Assembly (NCBI RefSeq): GCF_932526225.1
Contig: NC_064035.1
Span: 9,845,296 to 9,909,295, forward strand
Direction: 5' to 3'
DNA: 64,000 nucleotides
From: Nematostella vectensis
Lineage: Eukaryota > Cnidaria > Anthozoa > Actiniaria > Edwardsiidae
Below the pieces are notes generated by a model, which searched no databases, was not told where the DNA came from, and saw only the letters and a program-made list of their open reading frames with translations. Positions 35,301-46,800 of this stretch are shown here, piece after piece. How positions within the stretch are numbered: position 1 is the first letter of the stretch; each line of letters opens with the position of its first letter. The translations under genes and the position numbers were made by a program.

Positions 35301-35647
35301 GGAAAAATTTGCAGCGGCTAAAACAGCTTAGAATGGCAAATAATGGCGGGTTTAAGTAGAAGCAACGTCAAGCAACTGTTTTATTATCAAATCAGCATAT
35401 TTATTTCAACGATATTTGTTCGCTCTGTAATAAACCTACACTCGCCGTGAGCCTGGGCTACCTGTGATAAAATTACTCACAGCTCCTATGAGATGTCTTG
35501 TGAACGTGGCTATTCGTAAACAGGCAGATTGCCTAAAGTTTAAAAAACAAAGAGCCTCAGTTTAACCAAAATAACCACGTCTTCAATTGTGCTTGATGTA
35601 TCATGACTTATTGATATTTACCTGTACAGCTGTCGAAGTGGATACAT
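26301..35647 (-). CDS. HIBCH: 3-hydroxyisobutyryl-CoA hydrolase, mitochondrial (complete)
   Basis: Fifteen coding exons, 5' to 3': 35647-35622, 35532-35481, 31097-30984, 30181-30097, 29839-29759, 29185-29133, 28918-28840, 28267-28190, 28081-28014, 27672-27586, 27405-27353, 27072-26991, 26749-26735, 26619-26515, 26450-26301. The sum is 1128 nt, 375 aa (human 386). Every phase closes at GT-AG sites. Exons 1-2 give a basic, Ser/Leu-rich presequence starting [20 protein letters not shown], as expected for mitochondrial import. The crotonase-fold motifs follow: [41 protein letters not shown] and [16 protein letters not shown], which includes the catalytic Glu region, ending in [12 protein letters not shown] and MEYRMSQ. 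The enzyme hydrolyses 3-hydroxyisobutyryl-CoA in valine catabolism. Exon 13 is only 15 nt. Intron 2 (about 4.4 kb) is packed with transposons. Confidence 0.95.
30282..30688. mobile_element. MITE family C, copy 2, in HIBCH intron 3
   Basis: The ends CAAGGCCCGTAGCCAGG and CCTGGCTACGGGCCTG and the interior match 5749-6139. The flanks (AAATT / AATTT) are not a clean 5-bp duplication. A 68-bp foldback element is inserted into it. Confidence 0.85.
30468..30535. mobile_element. 68-bp foldback MITE nested in family C copy 2
   Basis: TAGCCTGCGTGGTGGCTC at the left is inverted as CTACGCAGGCTA at the right. The flanks CCTATTTAT and CCTATTAAT are a 9-bp target duplication with one mismatch. The empty site CCCTATTAATAACAT is preserved in the other family C copy near 6003, confirming the insertion. 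Confidence 0.9.
31130..32722. mobile_element. TTAA-flanked element (piggyBac-like), copy 1
   Basis: The element is bounded by TTAA at 31126-31129 and 32723-32726. Its ends CCCATTGACTCC and GGGGTCAATGTC are imperfect inverted repeats. It shares long internal stretches with 47602-48605, such as CAGTGCTTTGCGGTCC and GGAATTGATTTGTTTGGCTT. TTAA targets are typical of piggyBac. No transposase is recognisable, so it is non-autonomous. It lies in HIBCH intron 2 and carries a nested palindrome (31798-31859). Confidence 0.78.
31798..31859. repeat. Palindrome with arms of about 25 bp
   Basis: CTGCTGTGCTGTAATTGGGC is inverted at the right as GCCTAATCACAGCACAGCAG, with two mismatches, around a T-run/A-run centre. 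It is probably a foldback element inserted in the TTAA-type element. Confidence 0.8.
33342..33765. repeat. Duplicated 420-bp segment, copy 1
   Basis: This segment recurs at 34447-34852. Shared marks are GAGGATTTTGATAAAAGTA-like starts, CAATGACAATGTCAAAGGAA, GCAAGCTGGACAGAAAGT and CAGAAAAAGTGAAGGCACTC. It reads partly open on the + strand ([17 protein letters not shown] in copy 2), but no family is recognised. Confidence 0.8.
34322..35465. mobile_element. 1.1-kb element with long terminal inverted repeats
   Basis: A block starting TAGCCCAGGCTCACTGAGAG at 34330 reappears inverted, ending GTGAGCCTGGGCTA at about 35460. The similarity runs through TGTAGGTTTATTACAGAG and AAATAAATAT...CTGATTT...AATAAAACAG, about 100 bp per arm. 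It contains the second copy of the 420-bp segment and the foldback element at 35214-35283. The exact ends and target duplication are not clear; ATCACA is also mirrored outside TAGCCC. It sits in HIBCH intron 2, about 15 bp from the exon 2 donor. Confidence 0.75.
35214..35283. mobile_element. 70-bp foldback MITE (TACCCTGG ends)
   Basis: TACCCTGGTTCCAGAGCCTC and GAGGCTCTGAAACCAGGTTA are inverted around a short loop. The 9-bp ATATACAGA occurs on both sides (35205-35213 and 35284-35292), an exact target duplication. It is related to 23802-23944. Confidence 0.9.
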
Positions 35648-36295
35648 TCGATCAACAAGTAGAAAGAGTACGGATTTATACCACTCGGACAAGAACGACA
35701 ACACACACGTGAAACCAACGGGTCAGCGGTAACTATACCACAGCTAACCCAGATCATCAACCAAATGGAAACCGAAACAGCACACAGATCACGAAGAAAA
35801 GCCAGGAACTGGAGACCATGTTAATCGAAAAATCATAAGTTTATCTATTGCTTTACAGTATACTCATTCATACTAGCATTTGGCTTCAGTAATATACCAC
35901 ATGCGAAAACACAGAGCTGTTGCAATAGGGGACGCGCTAAGAGATCACGTGACTGTTTTGGTGGCAAACAAGCGCGCGTTCATTCTTTTAGCGGCAAAAT
36001 ATCAGCAACAAAAATCAACTTATACAGCGCTTACGAAAAAGCCAGAATTTTTTTCAGAAAGTGTTTAGTTTCATTTAAAAATTTTTTTTTTCGTCGTACT
36101 CGGGTGTGACGGGCGCAGTTATTTCTGATGTTTTGTTTGATTATTTTGTTTTCGCGCAAGCAGCCAATTACACTTATTACAAAATACTGTAAATGATAAA
36201 TAGGGAGGTACTGATTTCTAAAGGGATTCTTCTCGCCGGTTGAGGCCATGAGGATCATGTTTTGTAAGGGCTATTTATAACTGTAAACGTCGCAG

Positions 36296-36946
36296 GTGTT
36301 ATTCGCTGACCCTGTGGAATCAATCCTGAAGGAGATCGATCAGTGGTTGAACCAGAACCCGCGCGAAATTGTCGTCATATCCTTCACCAGAAACTACGAG
36401 CCCTGGAACGAGCGCACTATCGCACGTGATATCGAAGATAAGCTGAGGTCCCTGTGGTGGGACCAGTCCCCCTCATCCTTGTCCATAAATGACAAGTTAG
36501 CCGCCTCTGGGAGATGGTCAACACTTGGCGACGCAGTTAGACGTAACCAACGCGTGTTCGTTTTTGTTCACTTGCATCGGCGCATAACCCAAATATAATC
36601 GCGCCAACTGAAACAACGATCAAGTACGCCCTCTCAAACAAATGCCGAAAATTAGTCCCAAGCCTCGAAAAATCCTGTTTGCCGGCAAAAGAACTAGTAA
36701 GCGTTGTTCTGTACCTGACAAGGGGGCTACCTGTGTGCACTACTGTCCGTGCAGGTGCGTGCAATAGACTGGTACTAGATGCTGCTAGGGCTTGTTACAA
36801 CAAGAAGAAGTATCTGGAACGCACCGTGAATTTCTTGAAGATTGATTTCCCTGGGCGCAGGGGAAAGGCGGGGTACAACGGCGGCGACTTATATCAACGA
36901 TCAGAATCTGGAGATTTTCACTAGAACTGATGTTGATGCGCTGTGA
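36296..36946 (+). pseudogene. PI-PLC X-domain-like protein fragment, frameshifted
   Basis: After a TCGCAG acceptor-like site, a frame from 36296 reads LFADPVESILKEIDQWLNQN, then PREIVVISFTRNYEPWNER and ends RVFVFV near 36565, where it runs into a stop (TAA 36596). A second frame continues the same protein: LASAHNPNIIAPTETTIKYA, then LPAKELVSVVLYLTRG and ACNRLVLDAARACYNKKKYL to about 36860. A third frame may supply the end (YINDQNLEIFTRTDVDAL, stop at 36946). The order fits the C-terminal half of PLC-like phosphodiesterases (PLCXD type). The N-terminal catalytic-His exon is not seen. One or two frameshifts plus the missing half argue for a pseudogene or an assembly error. Confidence 0.6.
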
Positions 36947-37049
36947 AGGGACTGAAGTTATAAGAAAATTCGAGCAGCTGCGATTTTCAATATTTTTCGA
37001 ACTCTCGTCAACTGCTTATCCGCTTTCTGGCCTCCTTTATTCAAACTAG

Positions 37050-37430
37050 TTGTTTTTGATTGGTCAGTGCCCTGCGGAGAGGTGGCGTGATTTGGGACCA
37101 CAAACATCCCAGTACCTTTTCATTATAGAATGGAACAATTTGCCTTCCGCAGTCAAAGATGCAGATACATATTTAGATTTTAAGAGAAAGTATAATAAGG
37201 TTATTTTTAATTCTCTTAGTTCCTTTATTATTTATTTTTACTTGATGTATTCTACTTATGTATAATTTTAGTTTTTTTATCTTTCTGTATTATCAAGAGA
37301 GCATAAGATCTTATGTTCTCTTGGTATTATATATAATATATCTGAGGGCCTTTATGAAAATCACCATATAGGTGATAAGGCTCCCTCTCGAAATATATTA
37401 TAAATAAATGAAATAAATAAAGTGCTTAGC
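37050..37430 (+). mobile_element. LINE 3'-end fragment
   Basis: The + frame has IEWNNLPSAVKDADTYLDFK followed by RKYNK, the usual last motif of LINE reverse transcriptase ORFs (WNxLP...FK). A stop lies near 37263 and an AT-rich 3' UTR ends near 37430 in AAATAAATGAAATAAATA repeats. The rest of the element is absent. Confidence 0.7.
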
Positions 37431-38183
37431 CAATAAATCCGCTTCAAGGATTTTGACTGACGGGTGCCTGAAGGCGATTTAGCTTTTAGAAATGGTCGGC
37501 GATAGTCCGCAGATATGGAAAGCTGTAGTTACTGATTTGCATATCATTTATGTAGCAAATATGTAGGGATTTTTCCTGGGAGTAAAACAGCTCTATGATA
37601 AATATCCATATAAGTCTGAAGCTAAATAATAAAATAAAATGTTTAAAAAGACATTTAATTTTATAACATCTCTTATTCTTACTGATAAGCTTCTGCCTTT
37701 TAGAATCTTGCCCCTCTCTTCCCCACAAACAACAACAAACCGGATAGGATTTTATATTTGTTTATTGTGGTTTAAAAGAGCTAAACACGACGATATGCTG
37801 AATGGAGGTATACAACCGTCCAGCGCTGTTGAGCGTTGTTCAATTTTGTGAACGGTGCATCTTTACTACAGTGCGCGCTATTTCTGAAAGAAATAAGATA
37901 ACTCGGTATAAGCACTTCAATTCCAGTAAGACTTGCACTTGTGCATTACCGCATATCCATACTTATCATTTTTGTTTTTGGCTAACAATAGTATAATAGG
38001 CATCAGGTTCGCCAATTCTAACATCTGCTTGTTCATATTTTTGTCCGCAAATTGCACATCCGTTATAATCTTTCACTTCGTATCATTTTGAATGTACGAG
38101 GAGCCAACCGCACCACTTTATAGGGGACAGGGGTGGAATAATATTGAAGTTATGCTATAATTTTCTAGTTAAGTAAACCAACT
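37431..38183. other. Intergenic segment, nothing recognised
   Basis: AT-rich DNA between the LINE fragment and the stop codon of the secreted-protein gene, including that gene's 3' UTR. I see no exon or repeat. Confidence 0.5.
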
Positions 38184-40944
38184 TTATCGTCGACGCTTGC
38201 CCCACGCTCCCCAATTTGGTGGTTTCCTGGTGGGCTGTTTAGGTGGCACTGCGAAATATAAAAATAACTAATAAAAAAAAACAACAAAGAAATACGAGAG
38301 CTTCAACTAAAAATAAAAACTCGAGCGCTTATAATAGACTTACGAATGGTGACTTTCTTGCATCGGGCAACAAGTTTGCCAATCTTGTAGTCCATCGAGC
38401 ACTTGCACTTCTTCACATGAGGATTTGTCTTGCCGACCATAAACTCTTCACCCTCTCCATACTCATTTGCATCTCTTTCATCGCTATCCCTGCATGCTAG
38501 GAAGGGAAATTGTGAATGTAATTACGTTGAGCACGTGCTATAAGTGTGTATGAAAAGGGGGTCGTCCACTCTAAAAACAACCACAAGAATCCCACTGCGT
38601 AACTGCGCGATGCCGCTTTTTAGTCTTGGTGCTAGATTTTCATTAAATGTCTTTATGAAAAGGTGTCTGTAATTCCAGAAAAGATCTCCTTTCCCTCTCA
38701 CGAAAATCCATCCCCCCTCATTCATCCCTCAATTCATCCCCCCTTCCACCCCAAGGACATTCACTCCCCCCCCCCCCTCTTCCTCCTCACGGAGATCCAC
38801 CCTTTCCCTTCCTTCTCACTCCTTAAGTATAGATCTTTAATTACGCAGAGCTGATTAGTACTATAAAAATGGACGGACAGAGTATCTTCACCACAGCAGA
38901 TCTCAGAGGCTTTGCTAAATTCCCCTGTAACAAGACAATGGTTTGTAATAACTTACGGCAAAACGTGCAGCAACCATCATCGTCCGCCGCCTCTAGCTTT
39001 ACTCCGCAATTCTTTGGGGATTCAAGTTCGCATGTACGGAACTCTAATATGACGCCTTTAACACCACAGTCGTAATGCTTTTCACAAGCGGTGCTTTTGT
39101 TTGCAACTAGCTTGCAACCTGAGCAATACAATGAAAAGTGTCAAATTAATACTTGTGGGATCATGGCTAGTATTAAAGAAGAATGGCCATGTTTTCATTT
39201 GCCCCCATCATTGTTGTCAAACGTATGTTTGTGATAGAAAACCTGTTTTAGAAAACCCGCCTTTGTAGAAATAAAAGAAGAAATGATACATCAAAGGAAA
39301 CGTGTAAAACAACTAGAAAGCAATAAAACACCTCCACCCCCTCCCTTTATACAAATCGTGCGCTTGGATAATGCCCATTTTGCCACCCAGGTTGTTTGTA
39401 GGTTTACTTATCAAATGAATTCGTCTGAACTACGTGACTGAACTCAGTAAAAATCATTTGGGAAGTTTTAATGCTTACCATCGTGATCTTCAAATATGAA
39501 GGCCTAAAAGATAACAAGAAAAGACATCAAATTAAACAAGCAGCAAGCACATTTGGTGGAGAAAGGGAGACAGATGTTACACTTGCATGACGCTTCATGC
39601 TATGGTTGGGACTCCCGAAAGACCAAAGGCTGCCGGATAAACCACGATATTTTTCACCCTACGTCACAGCCAGCATTGCGTGGCGTAACACGTATAAGAC
39701 AGGTCTAGGAACCTGGTTACTGCCCCCCTTTTAAATGCGCGGGTGCCTCGGTATCTTCGTGTTGTACAGTACGTTAGATAGCGGTGCTGGGGCCGAATCT
39801 CCTGCCTTGCCGTAGAGCTTTAGCTGCCATTCGATGATTCAGCGTACTTCCAGGATGTATGGTCCTATTTTTCCCCTAGCCGACCTAGTTCATTTCTAAG
39901 CCAATGATCTTTATAGCCATGTGATTTGATTTTTCTTTTATTCTTTGAGAGGTATTGTGTTGGTGGATTTAATTTTGAATAGATTTTAATTGGAGTTTTT
40001 TTTTAATAAGAAAGGGAACATTTTACTGGCGGACTCTTTTTTTTTACAAATCACCGTATTCTGGTGATTACTCCTTTTTACTAACAATACCCAACTGATA
40101 ATTTCTACCTAAGATTCGTTTCTTAGCAATTACGGCAATTTTGCTAATATAAGGTAAAATCATTATTCTTCTGCATCAACGAATGTTTCACTCAAACGTT
40201 CACTGTCCCCCCAAAAAACTTGAATGGTATACTATAAAAACTAGTATATCTACAGGCCCGTATCCAGAATTGTTCTTGACGGGGTGCGAAATCATAATTT
40301 TTTTTTAATTAGGAGGTAGTTCTCTCATAAAAATCTGACCACCCCCGAAAGAATGAAAAGGGAGACGTTTATTGTCGTATTTGGCTACAAGGTCTGACTT
40401 ATATAGACTAATGACAAACCAGAGTGATCTAGCTTATGGTTTATAGTTTTGTCTAAAAATACGTCTATTGAGAACTGAAAGTAGTTTTTTCGGCCGTTGT
40501 AGGGGCCTGATCTAGTTTGTTCTTGAGACCTAGATGCCACTGTTTAGGGGGTAATCTGAACACACGTTGAAAGTGCAAGTTGAGGGGGGTGCGGAATCCG
40601 AAAAAGTGGACCTAATTTATAGTTTTGTCTACAAATAGCACGTCTATTGAGAACCAAAAGTGGACTTTCGGCGGTTGTTGGGGGGTGCGTTCGCACCCCC
40701 TGGGTACGGCCCTGAGCTTTTATTATCATTCAGTTAACACTCCGTTATAGCCACGAGCACGAGAGAAAGAAAGTTTTGTTAAAGGGGTTGGGGTAGTGTT
40801 TTAGGAAGTATTAACTGAAAAACTCTGAAAAGCTGACATTCTTATAAACAGTCCCTTATATATAGTAAGAAAGGGTGTAATAAGTAATACCTGAGATGGA
40901 AGGGCGGCTATGAACAAGACGAGGATAGCAGTAATAACAAACAT
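38184..40944 (-). CDS. Small secreted Cys-rich (VWC-like) protein with C-terminal amidation signal
   Basis: Five exons: 40944-40891, 39503-39479, 39118-38957, 38496-38344 and 38248-38184 (stop TAA). The sum is 459 nt, 152 aa; all junctions are GT-AG and phases close (0, 1, 1, 1). Exon 1 is a signal peptide, MFVITAILVLFIAALPSQ. Exon 2 is a 25-nt microexon (AFIFEDHD). Exons 3-4 hold 12 cysteines, with GCCTFCPCRD, then a YxxGExF-like YGEGEEF, KKCKC and GKLVARC, resembling the von Willebrand factor C arrangement. Exon 5 encodes a basic Pro-rich tail ending PPNWGAWGKRRR. Gly-Lys-Arg-Arg at the end of a secreted protein is the standard processing and amidation signal, so a peptide ending ...PPNWGAW-amide could be released. 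The precursor is unknown to me; VWC membership is tentative. A family C-like MITE (40253-40714) sits in intron 1. Confidence 0.82.
40253..40714. mobile_element. MITE related to family C (CAGGCCCGTATCCAG ends)
   Basis: The left end CAGGCCCGTATCCAG and right end CTGGGTACGGCCCTG are inverted. The interior differs from the other copies but repeats itself: TTATAGTTTTGTCTAAAAATA and TTATAGTTTTGTCTACAAATA, each followed by a CTATTGAGAAC block. No clean target duplication (ATCTA / AGCTT). Confidence 0.7.
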
Positions 40945-41364
40945 GATGTCCACCGTACACGAAGTGTTTCAGACAGTCCCGTATATTCTCTTTTATCCCA
41001 AACCATTATCTTTAATTCATCGAGCAATTTCCGCTGTGTCTTTTATCCTAAGTACACACAAGAAAACTGTCAGAGAAATAATTCTTTGTTCTGACGCAAT
41101 TCAAAGGACCAATAAGTATGTTCTATATGGAAATGTAATCTCTTCATTCAACAAATCGTTATGTTTCGCGTGGTAAAGACAAATAAAGGGACAGTGATTA
41201 TACTTTTTTCAATTCGATTTTTTAGAGATGTTCCGGTGATCTGTGTTGACGAGCACTTTATTTTGCCGTTTGGACTTTTATCATGCAAGAGGAGAGAGTT
41301 TGAAAGCCTTTTATTTTTATTTTATTAAAAATGTGACTTTGTTTCGAAAGTATTTCGAACTATG

Positions 41365-41549
<185 letters not shown>

Positions 41550-42291
41550 TTGCCAAAAATAGTGGACAGAGGGTTTTCGTTTTTTCCATCATAGTAAGCA
41601 AGTCTTTAAGCTACCATAAAAAACAATAAATTTCCTGTGATTTTTTAAATAATAATCCCAATAATCCCATTTAAAAGTTTCAATTATATCAGGATGATTC
41701 ATAATTGAATTTCTAGGATCGCTACAGGCGCGTTTCCAGGATTTTTTGGCCGCCAAGGGGGGTGGGGAAGTGCGCGACGCGCCTGCCCTATCTATATCAC
41801 AGAAAAACACAGAACTATAAGTCGTAAAGTTCCCGATTGTTTTTAGGGAATCATGTGTCAAACTACTTCACTTAAATATTTATCAATTGTTAACATATTG
41901 CTGGTTTCGTTTACAGCAAAGAGCTATTACATGGTCTAAAGCTCGCTATATCATATCGCTATATATTATTCTTTTCTTAGTTGCCTTTATTTAGTCATAA
42001 CCAGCCCTCGAGCTGACATGTCGCTAACAAGCGAAAGGGGCTTTCATTGAAAACTCAAAAGAATATAGACAAAGACAAATTTATTATTGAATTATTTGGA
42101 TAACAACTGGCATTGCTTTTGGCTGCTATGAATACAGATTAAATTGTCAACTTCTTTATAGTGATAGAGCATAGTGACAGAGAATTTTAACCAAACTCAA
42201 AAGTATCCACCTAAGATTGTCTATCTTTAAAACTTATTAATTTGAATTTGGATTTGTTGTATTTCTTGGTGTACTTTCTATATATCTTCTA

Positions 42292-42424
42292 GGGCCGGTT
42301 CCTAGAAAGTAGGTTAGAGCTAGTTAGTGTTAATCTAGGGATAAATACGTTTATCTTGACATTTGGTTGGATAAAAAGGGTATTCATCCCTGGGTTAGCG
42401 TGAACCTGCTTTCTAGGAGCCCGG
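42292..42424. mobile_element. 133-bp foldback MITE (GGGCCGGTTCCTAGAAAG ends)
   Basis: GGGCCGGTTCCTAGAAAGTA at the left is mirrored by GCTTTCTAGGAGCCCGG at the right. The inner arms TCTAGGGATAAATACG and GTATTCATCCCTGG also pair. TA dinucleotides flank both sides, too short to be decisive. Confidence 0.75.
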
Positions 42425-43870
42425 TATTGAGATGATAGTGTAACCCTATTTTACATATACTAGTGAAAATCCTGTATAATTGTATAGAGATTGTATAGAT
42501 TACAACAGAGATACGGTACTAAGGTCATAGTATTAATAAGGGTTGAAATATCAAAGATATATCGAGCATTTCTTTCTGTACTTTTTTTTATCAAAATAAA
42601 GCGAAAACGTGGCCTGGTGGTAGAATCGGTTTTGTTTTATTTTACACTGCCTTTGTTAGTGTTATGACTTTGGTAGATAAAAAAATCGTCTACTGTTTGT
42701 CTTCGCTAATATTTCTTTCTCATTTTGCGTTTATCGTTTTTTACGTATGCCACTAAAAGGCACTTCCTCATTTCTTTTGTAATATTTTCCCATTAAAAAC
42801 GATTATCTCGCGAAAAGTAAACAATACTTTTCATAACACAAACATTGGTTTTATTGAATTTTTTTATTTTTATTTCTTGTTTTATAACTGCTTTTGTCTA
42901 CAACAAAGGCAACACTTTCACGTTCTGCCCTTCTAACCTCTTGTCAAAAGCATACAGGCAGCATCGAATAGTGTAAGAATAGGAGACACGGACCGGAATG
43001 ACAAATCTATAATTGAGGTGACTAGTCGGTGATTGGCTAATTAACGCTTACAATATTTCGATCCGCGTCAGTTTAAGGTAGGCTATGTTTTCAAAAGCAA
43101 AAGACCTGTTGTTTGTGACACGGTCGCGTGTTAGCGCTATTGTCAAGCAGTTTTCTTATCTTCATTATCTATTTTTTAAACCCCATGTTAACCCCCTGTT
43201 GAATAATTCCAAAGTGCCATCCCTTAGGGTGAAAATCGATTTTGCCGACGATCACCAACGTCTGTTTTACCCCCCGGGCTTCAGTGGCGGCTATAAAAAC
43301 ACCGGCTAAACCCCTGCATTGCAGGCTACTTTTTTGAAGGCAACGAGCAGTTTCTCAAAATATTGGTGTCGACTTTGTGTAAAGCACCGATATTCCTGTG
43401 TCAGAAAACAACAAGCAATGCGCGCAAATGGCAAGCTTTCTCATAAATTTGATTAGCGAGAAAAAAAAAACGCATTAAAGGTCGATTGGGCGTCAATGGA
43501 AAAGAATAGAAAACATAATTTCTGATATCAATTTTTTATTTTATTGTATTTTAACCAAGCCATCTCACATCAGGATTTGAATACAATCCAAATTGAGTGA
43601 GATAAAGTGATTTGGCATCTATGTAAATGACAATAGAGCGTTTACATTAAAATATGGCGATACCAGGCCACAGTAATACTAGCTAAGTCCAGCAGAATAT
43701 CAGGTCGGAAAAACCTCTAGAAAACTAAAATTTCTTAGAGACTTTCTTGTTCTAAACGAACTTGAGAAAGCGCCAGATAATTTTATTTCTTGTAAGTTAA
43801 GCAAAAAAAAAAAATGTCCAAGTGTCTGTGTACTTACACCTAAAAATGTATTCTACAAAAATATATGTAT

Positions 43871-46800
43871 CTATAATGCTACAATATCAGCTCTCTCTCC
43901 AAGAGATCTTGCTAAGTTTCCCCAAATGAACTCCACAACCTCTGTTCTCGTCATGTCCACGTGAGTGATGAATCGATAGATTATAGGGATTGTGCAATGC
44001 TCGATCTTGACGGGAATAAGCCGCCTTTGCTTACAATCTAAATTAAGGAAAACATAAAAAAAGGTTGAATGAAAAAACATGGAAATTTAATAGAAATAAA
44101 AAAGGATGGAAAAGTGATACAATTACATATTCTAACAACAGTCTGTACTATTCCCTGCCCCTTCTGTTTTTTTTTCTGCTAGGATTGCATCCAGCCTCTT
44201 TACTTTACATACTTTAGGTATTTTTAAAAACTGGTGGCACAACACAGCACTACCTCAAGTGTGTACTACCTCAAGTGTGTGTGTGAGGCGGGGGGGGGGG
44301 GGGGGGGGGGCTTGTTTACTTGACTATGCCATTTTTAAAACTAAACTTTACTAAAAAAAAAGTATCACACTGACCTGGTGACAAGGATAGCCCAATTTGA
44401 GCCTGGAAGTCAGCCATTGCACTCCTATTGAAGTTTGGAGATAATATCACGATGATCTTCCTGCACCTCTCTTCAATAATATGAGCTATTCCATGCAGTT
44501 CTGATGCACCAGGCAGGATGTCCCGGTAATCAACACATAGCCGCAGATTATATGGGGGACCCTCCATTTTTTGCAACAATTGTTTTACAAATTCTACGTC
44601 TTCTGGTGCATAGCAGACAAATGCATCATACATTTCGTCATCTGGGAGGTCTGATGTGGTAAGAAAAAATAATTTACTGCGTAGCTGTATAAACCACATC
44701 AAAGTTCATTGACACCTATGGTTCATGTTTGCAAAAGCAATTTAAAAAGTTCAACAAAGGATAGTACTCACGTGTTAGATTTGAATTATTGTGAAGGCCA
44801 AAGGATCTTTCTGCAACAAAAAGAGCAAGAGAGCTGTTTGAAAAAAAATCAAGAGTTCATGTAAAAAAGGTATGTCTATTTTGTTTACCCTCTTGTTGCC
44901 TTCTAAATTCATTTGGAGTTAGGGTGCTTTCTGAAAAATAAAGATAAACAATAACTCACCTCTAGAGGAGAAATTGATTTAGTACATAATGCTTAAAAGG
45001 CTATGATGGGGAGGGGGGGATCTCTGGGGCATAAAATAAGCAACAGGGGCAGATAAAGCTGTTTTTTTTTTTGGGGGGGGGGGGGGGGGGTTGATGATTG
45101 GGGTTTGACCCAAAATCTTCCATCATTGTTTTGATCTCTCTCTCCATGTGACTATTTGTGTTTTATTTTAATATTTCTTATGTACAACACAGTTCATTTG
45201 GCAGCCTGGGGGGTTAACCCCCATAGTCTGCTACTGGGCTGCTTAGTAAATGCAAACCCCCTTTCCCACTCTTTCCCCCACATGACACCAGAATAGGAAT
45301 GCAGCTCCATGATTGGTTGAATTTGATGCCACACCAGTGTCATGTGTTGCTGTGTGTCACTTCAGTGGTGTGAAGTGGGTTGAAAGGGGGGATACAGCCA
45401 CCCTCACCCCAAAGGATTCCCAATATTCAAAAACAAACAAATTCTGAATAAGGGATCTTGTAAAGTTTAAAAATTCCAAAAATGAGAGAAAAAACTGGAG
45501 AAGTGACTCCATGGATCATTTTTTTTGTGGGGGGGAAGGGGGGATTTTTTTCCGAGTTGCCCCCTACCCCCATTTCCGAACATTTTTCGGAATTTTGAAG
45601 ATATCCCTATTTCCGAATTTTGCATATTATGGTGAGTATCGTAAATGTTAGTTTTTTTGTATTTTCTCGAGTATTGTGCTTTTTTATCCGGGACTGTACA
45701 GATATCTGTACATAAACTACAGAGGCGGATCTAGCTAAAGGGGGGTTGGCTCAGTGACAAAAGGGGGAGGGGTTTATTTTTTTGTTACAAATGGCTTTTT
45801 GGCAGCCCAAAGGGGGGTTAAACTACGTAAACACTCTCCCTAGATTCGCTACTGAACTAGGAATATAACATTAAGCTAGCCTGCGTGCAGGCGGGTACTT
45901 GATGTTTTCATCGCTGAAAACCCTTTCTGTTGGTGATTGGGTGCCATCTTGTATTTCAAGCCGTGTCGTTCCTGGGGACGAGTGCAAAACAGACGCAGGG
46001 CAGGGGGGAAAGGAGAGAGGAGGGAAAAACTGCTCGCACTAATACCCATGATTGACGGGACAAACTTCAAATCCCATCCACCAGTGGACGGGGTTTGTGA
46101 TTGGTGGATCGACAAACAATGGGATGCTTTGATGAGATGTAGTAACTCCTGAAAGGGTTCCCCATTCCCCAAACAACTTTAAATTAGAAAACTAGAAAAT
46201 TTTGAGCGCTGTTGATTTCGAGAGCAGAATCTCCAAAGTACTCACTAAGTTCTGCGTTAACATTTTTCTGCCAAGAGTAAACAGTTCTGGTCGCGGATCC
46301 TTGTTCCTGCCATTCGGGAAAACTATTACCTGTTTTTTTTTTTTCAAGAAGACCCTGGATATTTAGATGCTCGATGGCCATTTCGCCTCCAAAACCCAAA
46401 GACATTGGAGAAGTTTTACTGTAGTTAGCAATTGTTTCTTGAATCTCACAGGAGGAGAATCAAGTCTGATTTTTGCTTTAAATTGATTTCAAGGGTTGCG
46501 CTAGCTTTTATGTGGCAATAATTCTCAGCTATGATAACACCGAGTACCGCCTGCAAGCAAGCTACATTCAAGTTAATCGTATCGCTCACCTTCGAAGGGC
46601 TTCAGATCTTGAAGAATATCCTCTCTTTCCATGCTTTTTAGACAAGACTTTAGTCGTTTTATTGTAGCGTCATTGTCGCGGAATTCCCAAAGTCTTATTA
46701 AAGCTTCAACAGGGTCGTTTCCCGTCTCGAATGCCAGTATCTCGTCGTAGTTGAAGCCGAGAAGATCAGCCAACTCTTTCCAATTGTGTGATGTTGTAAG

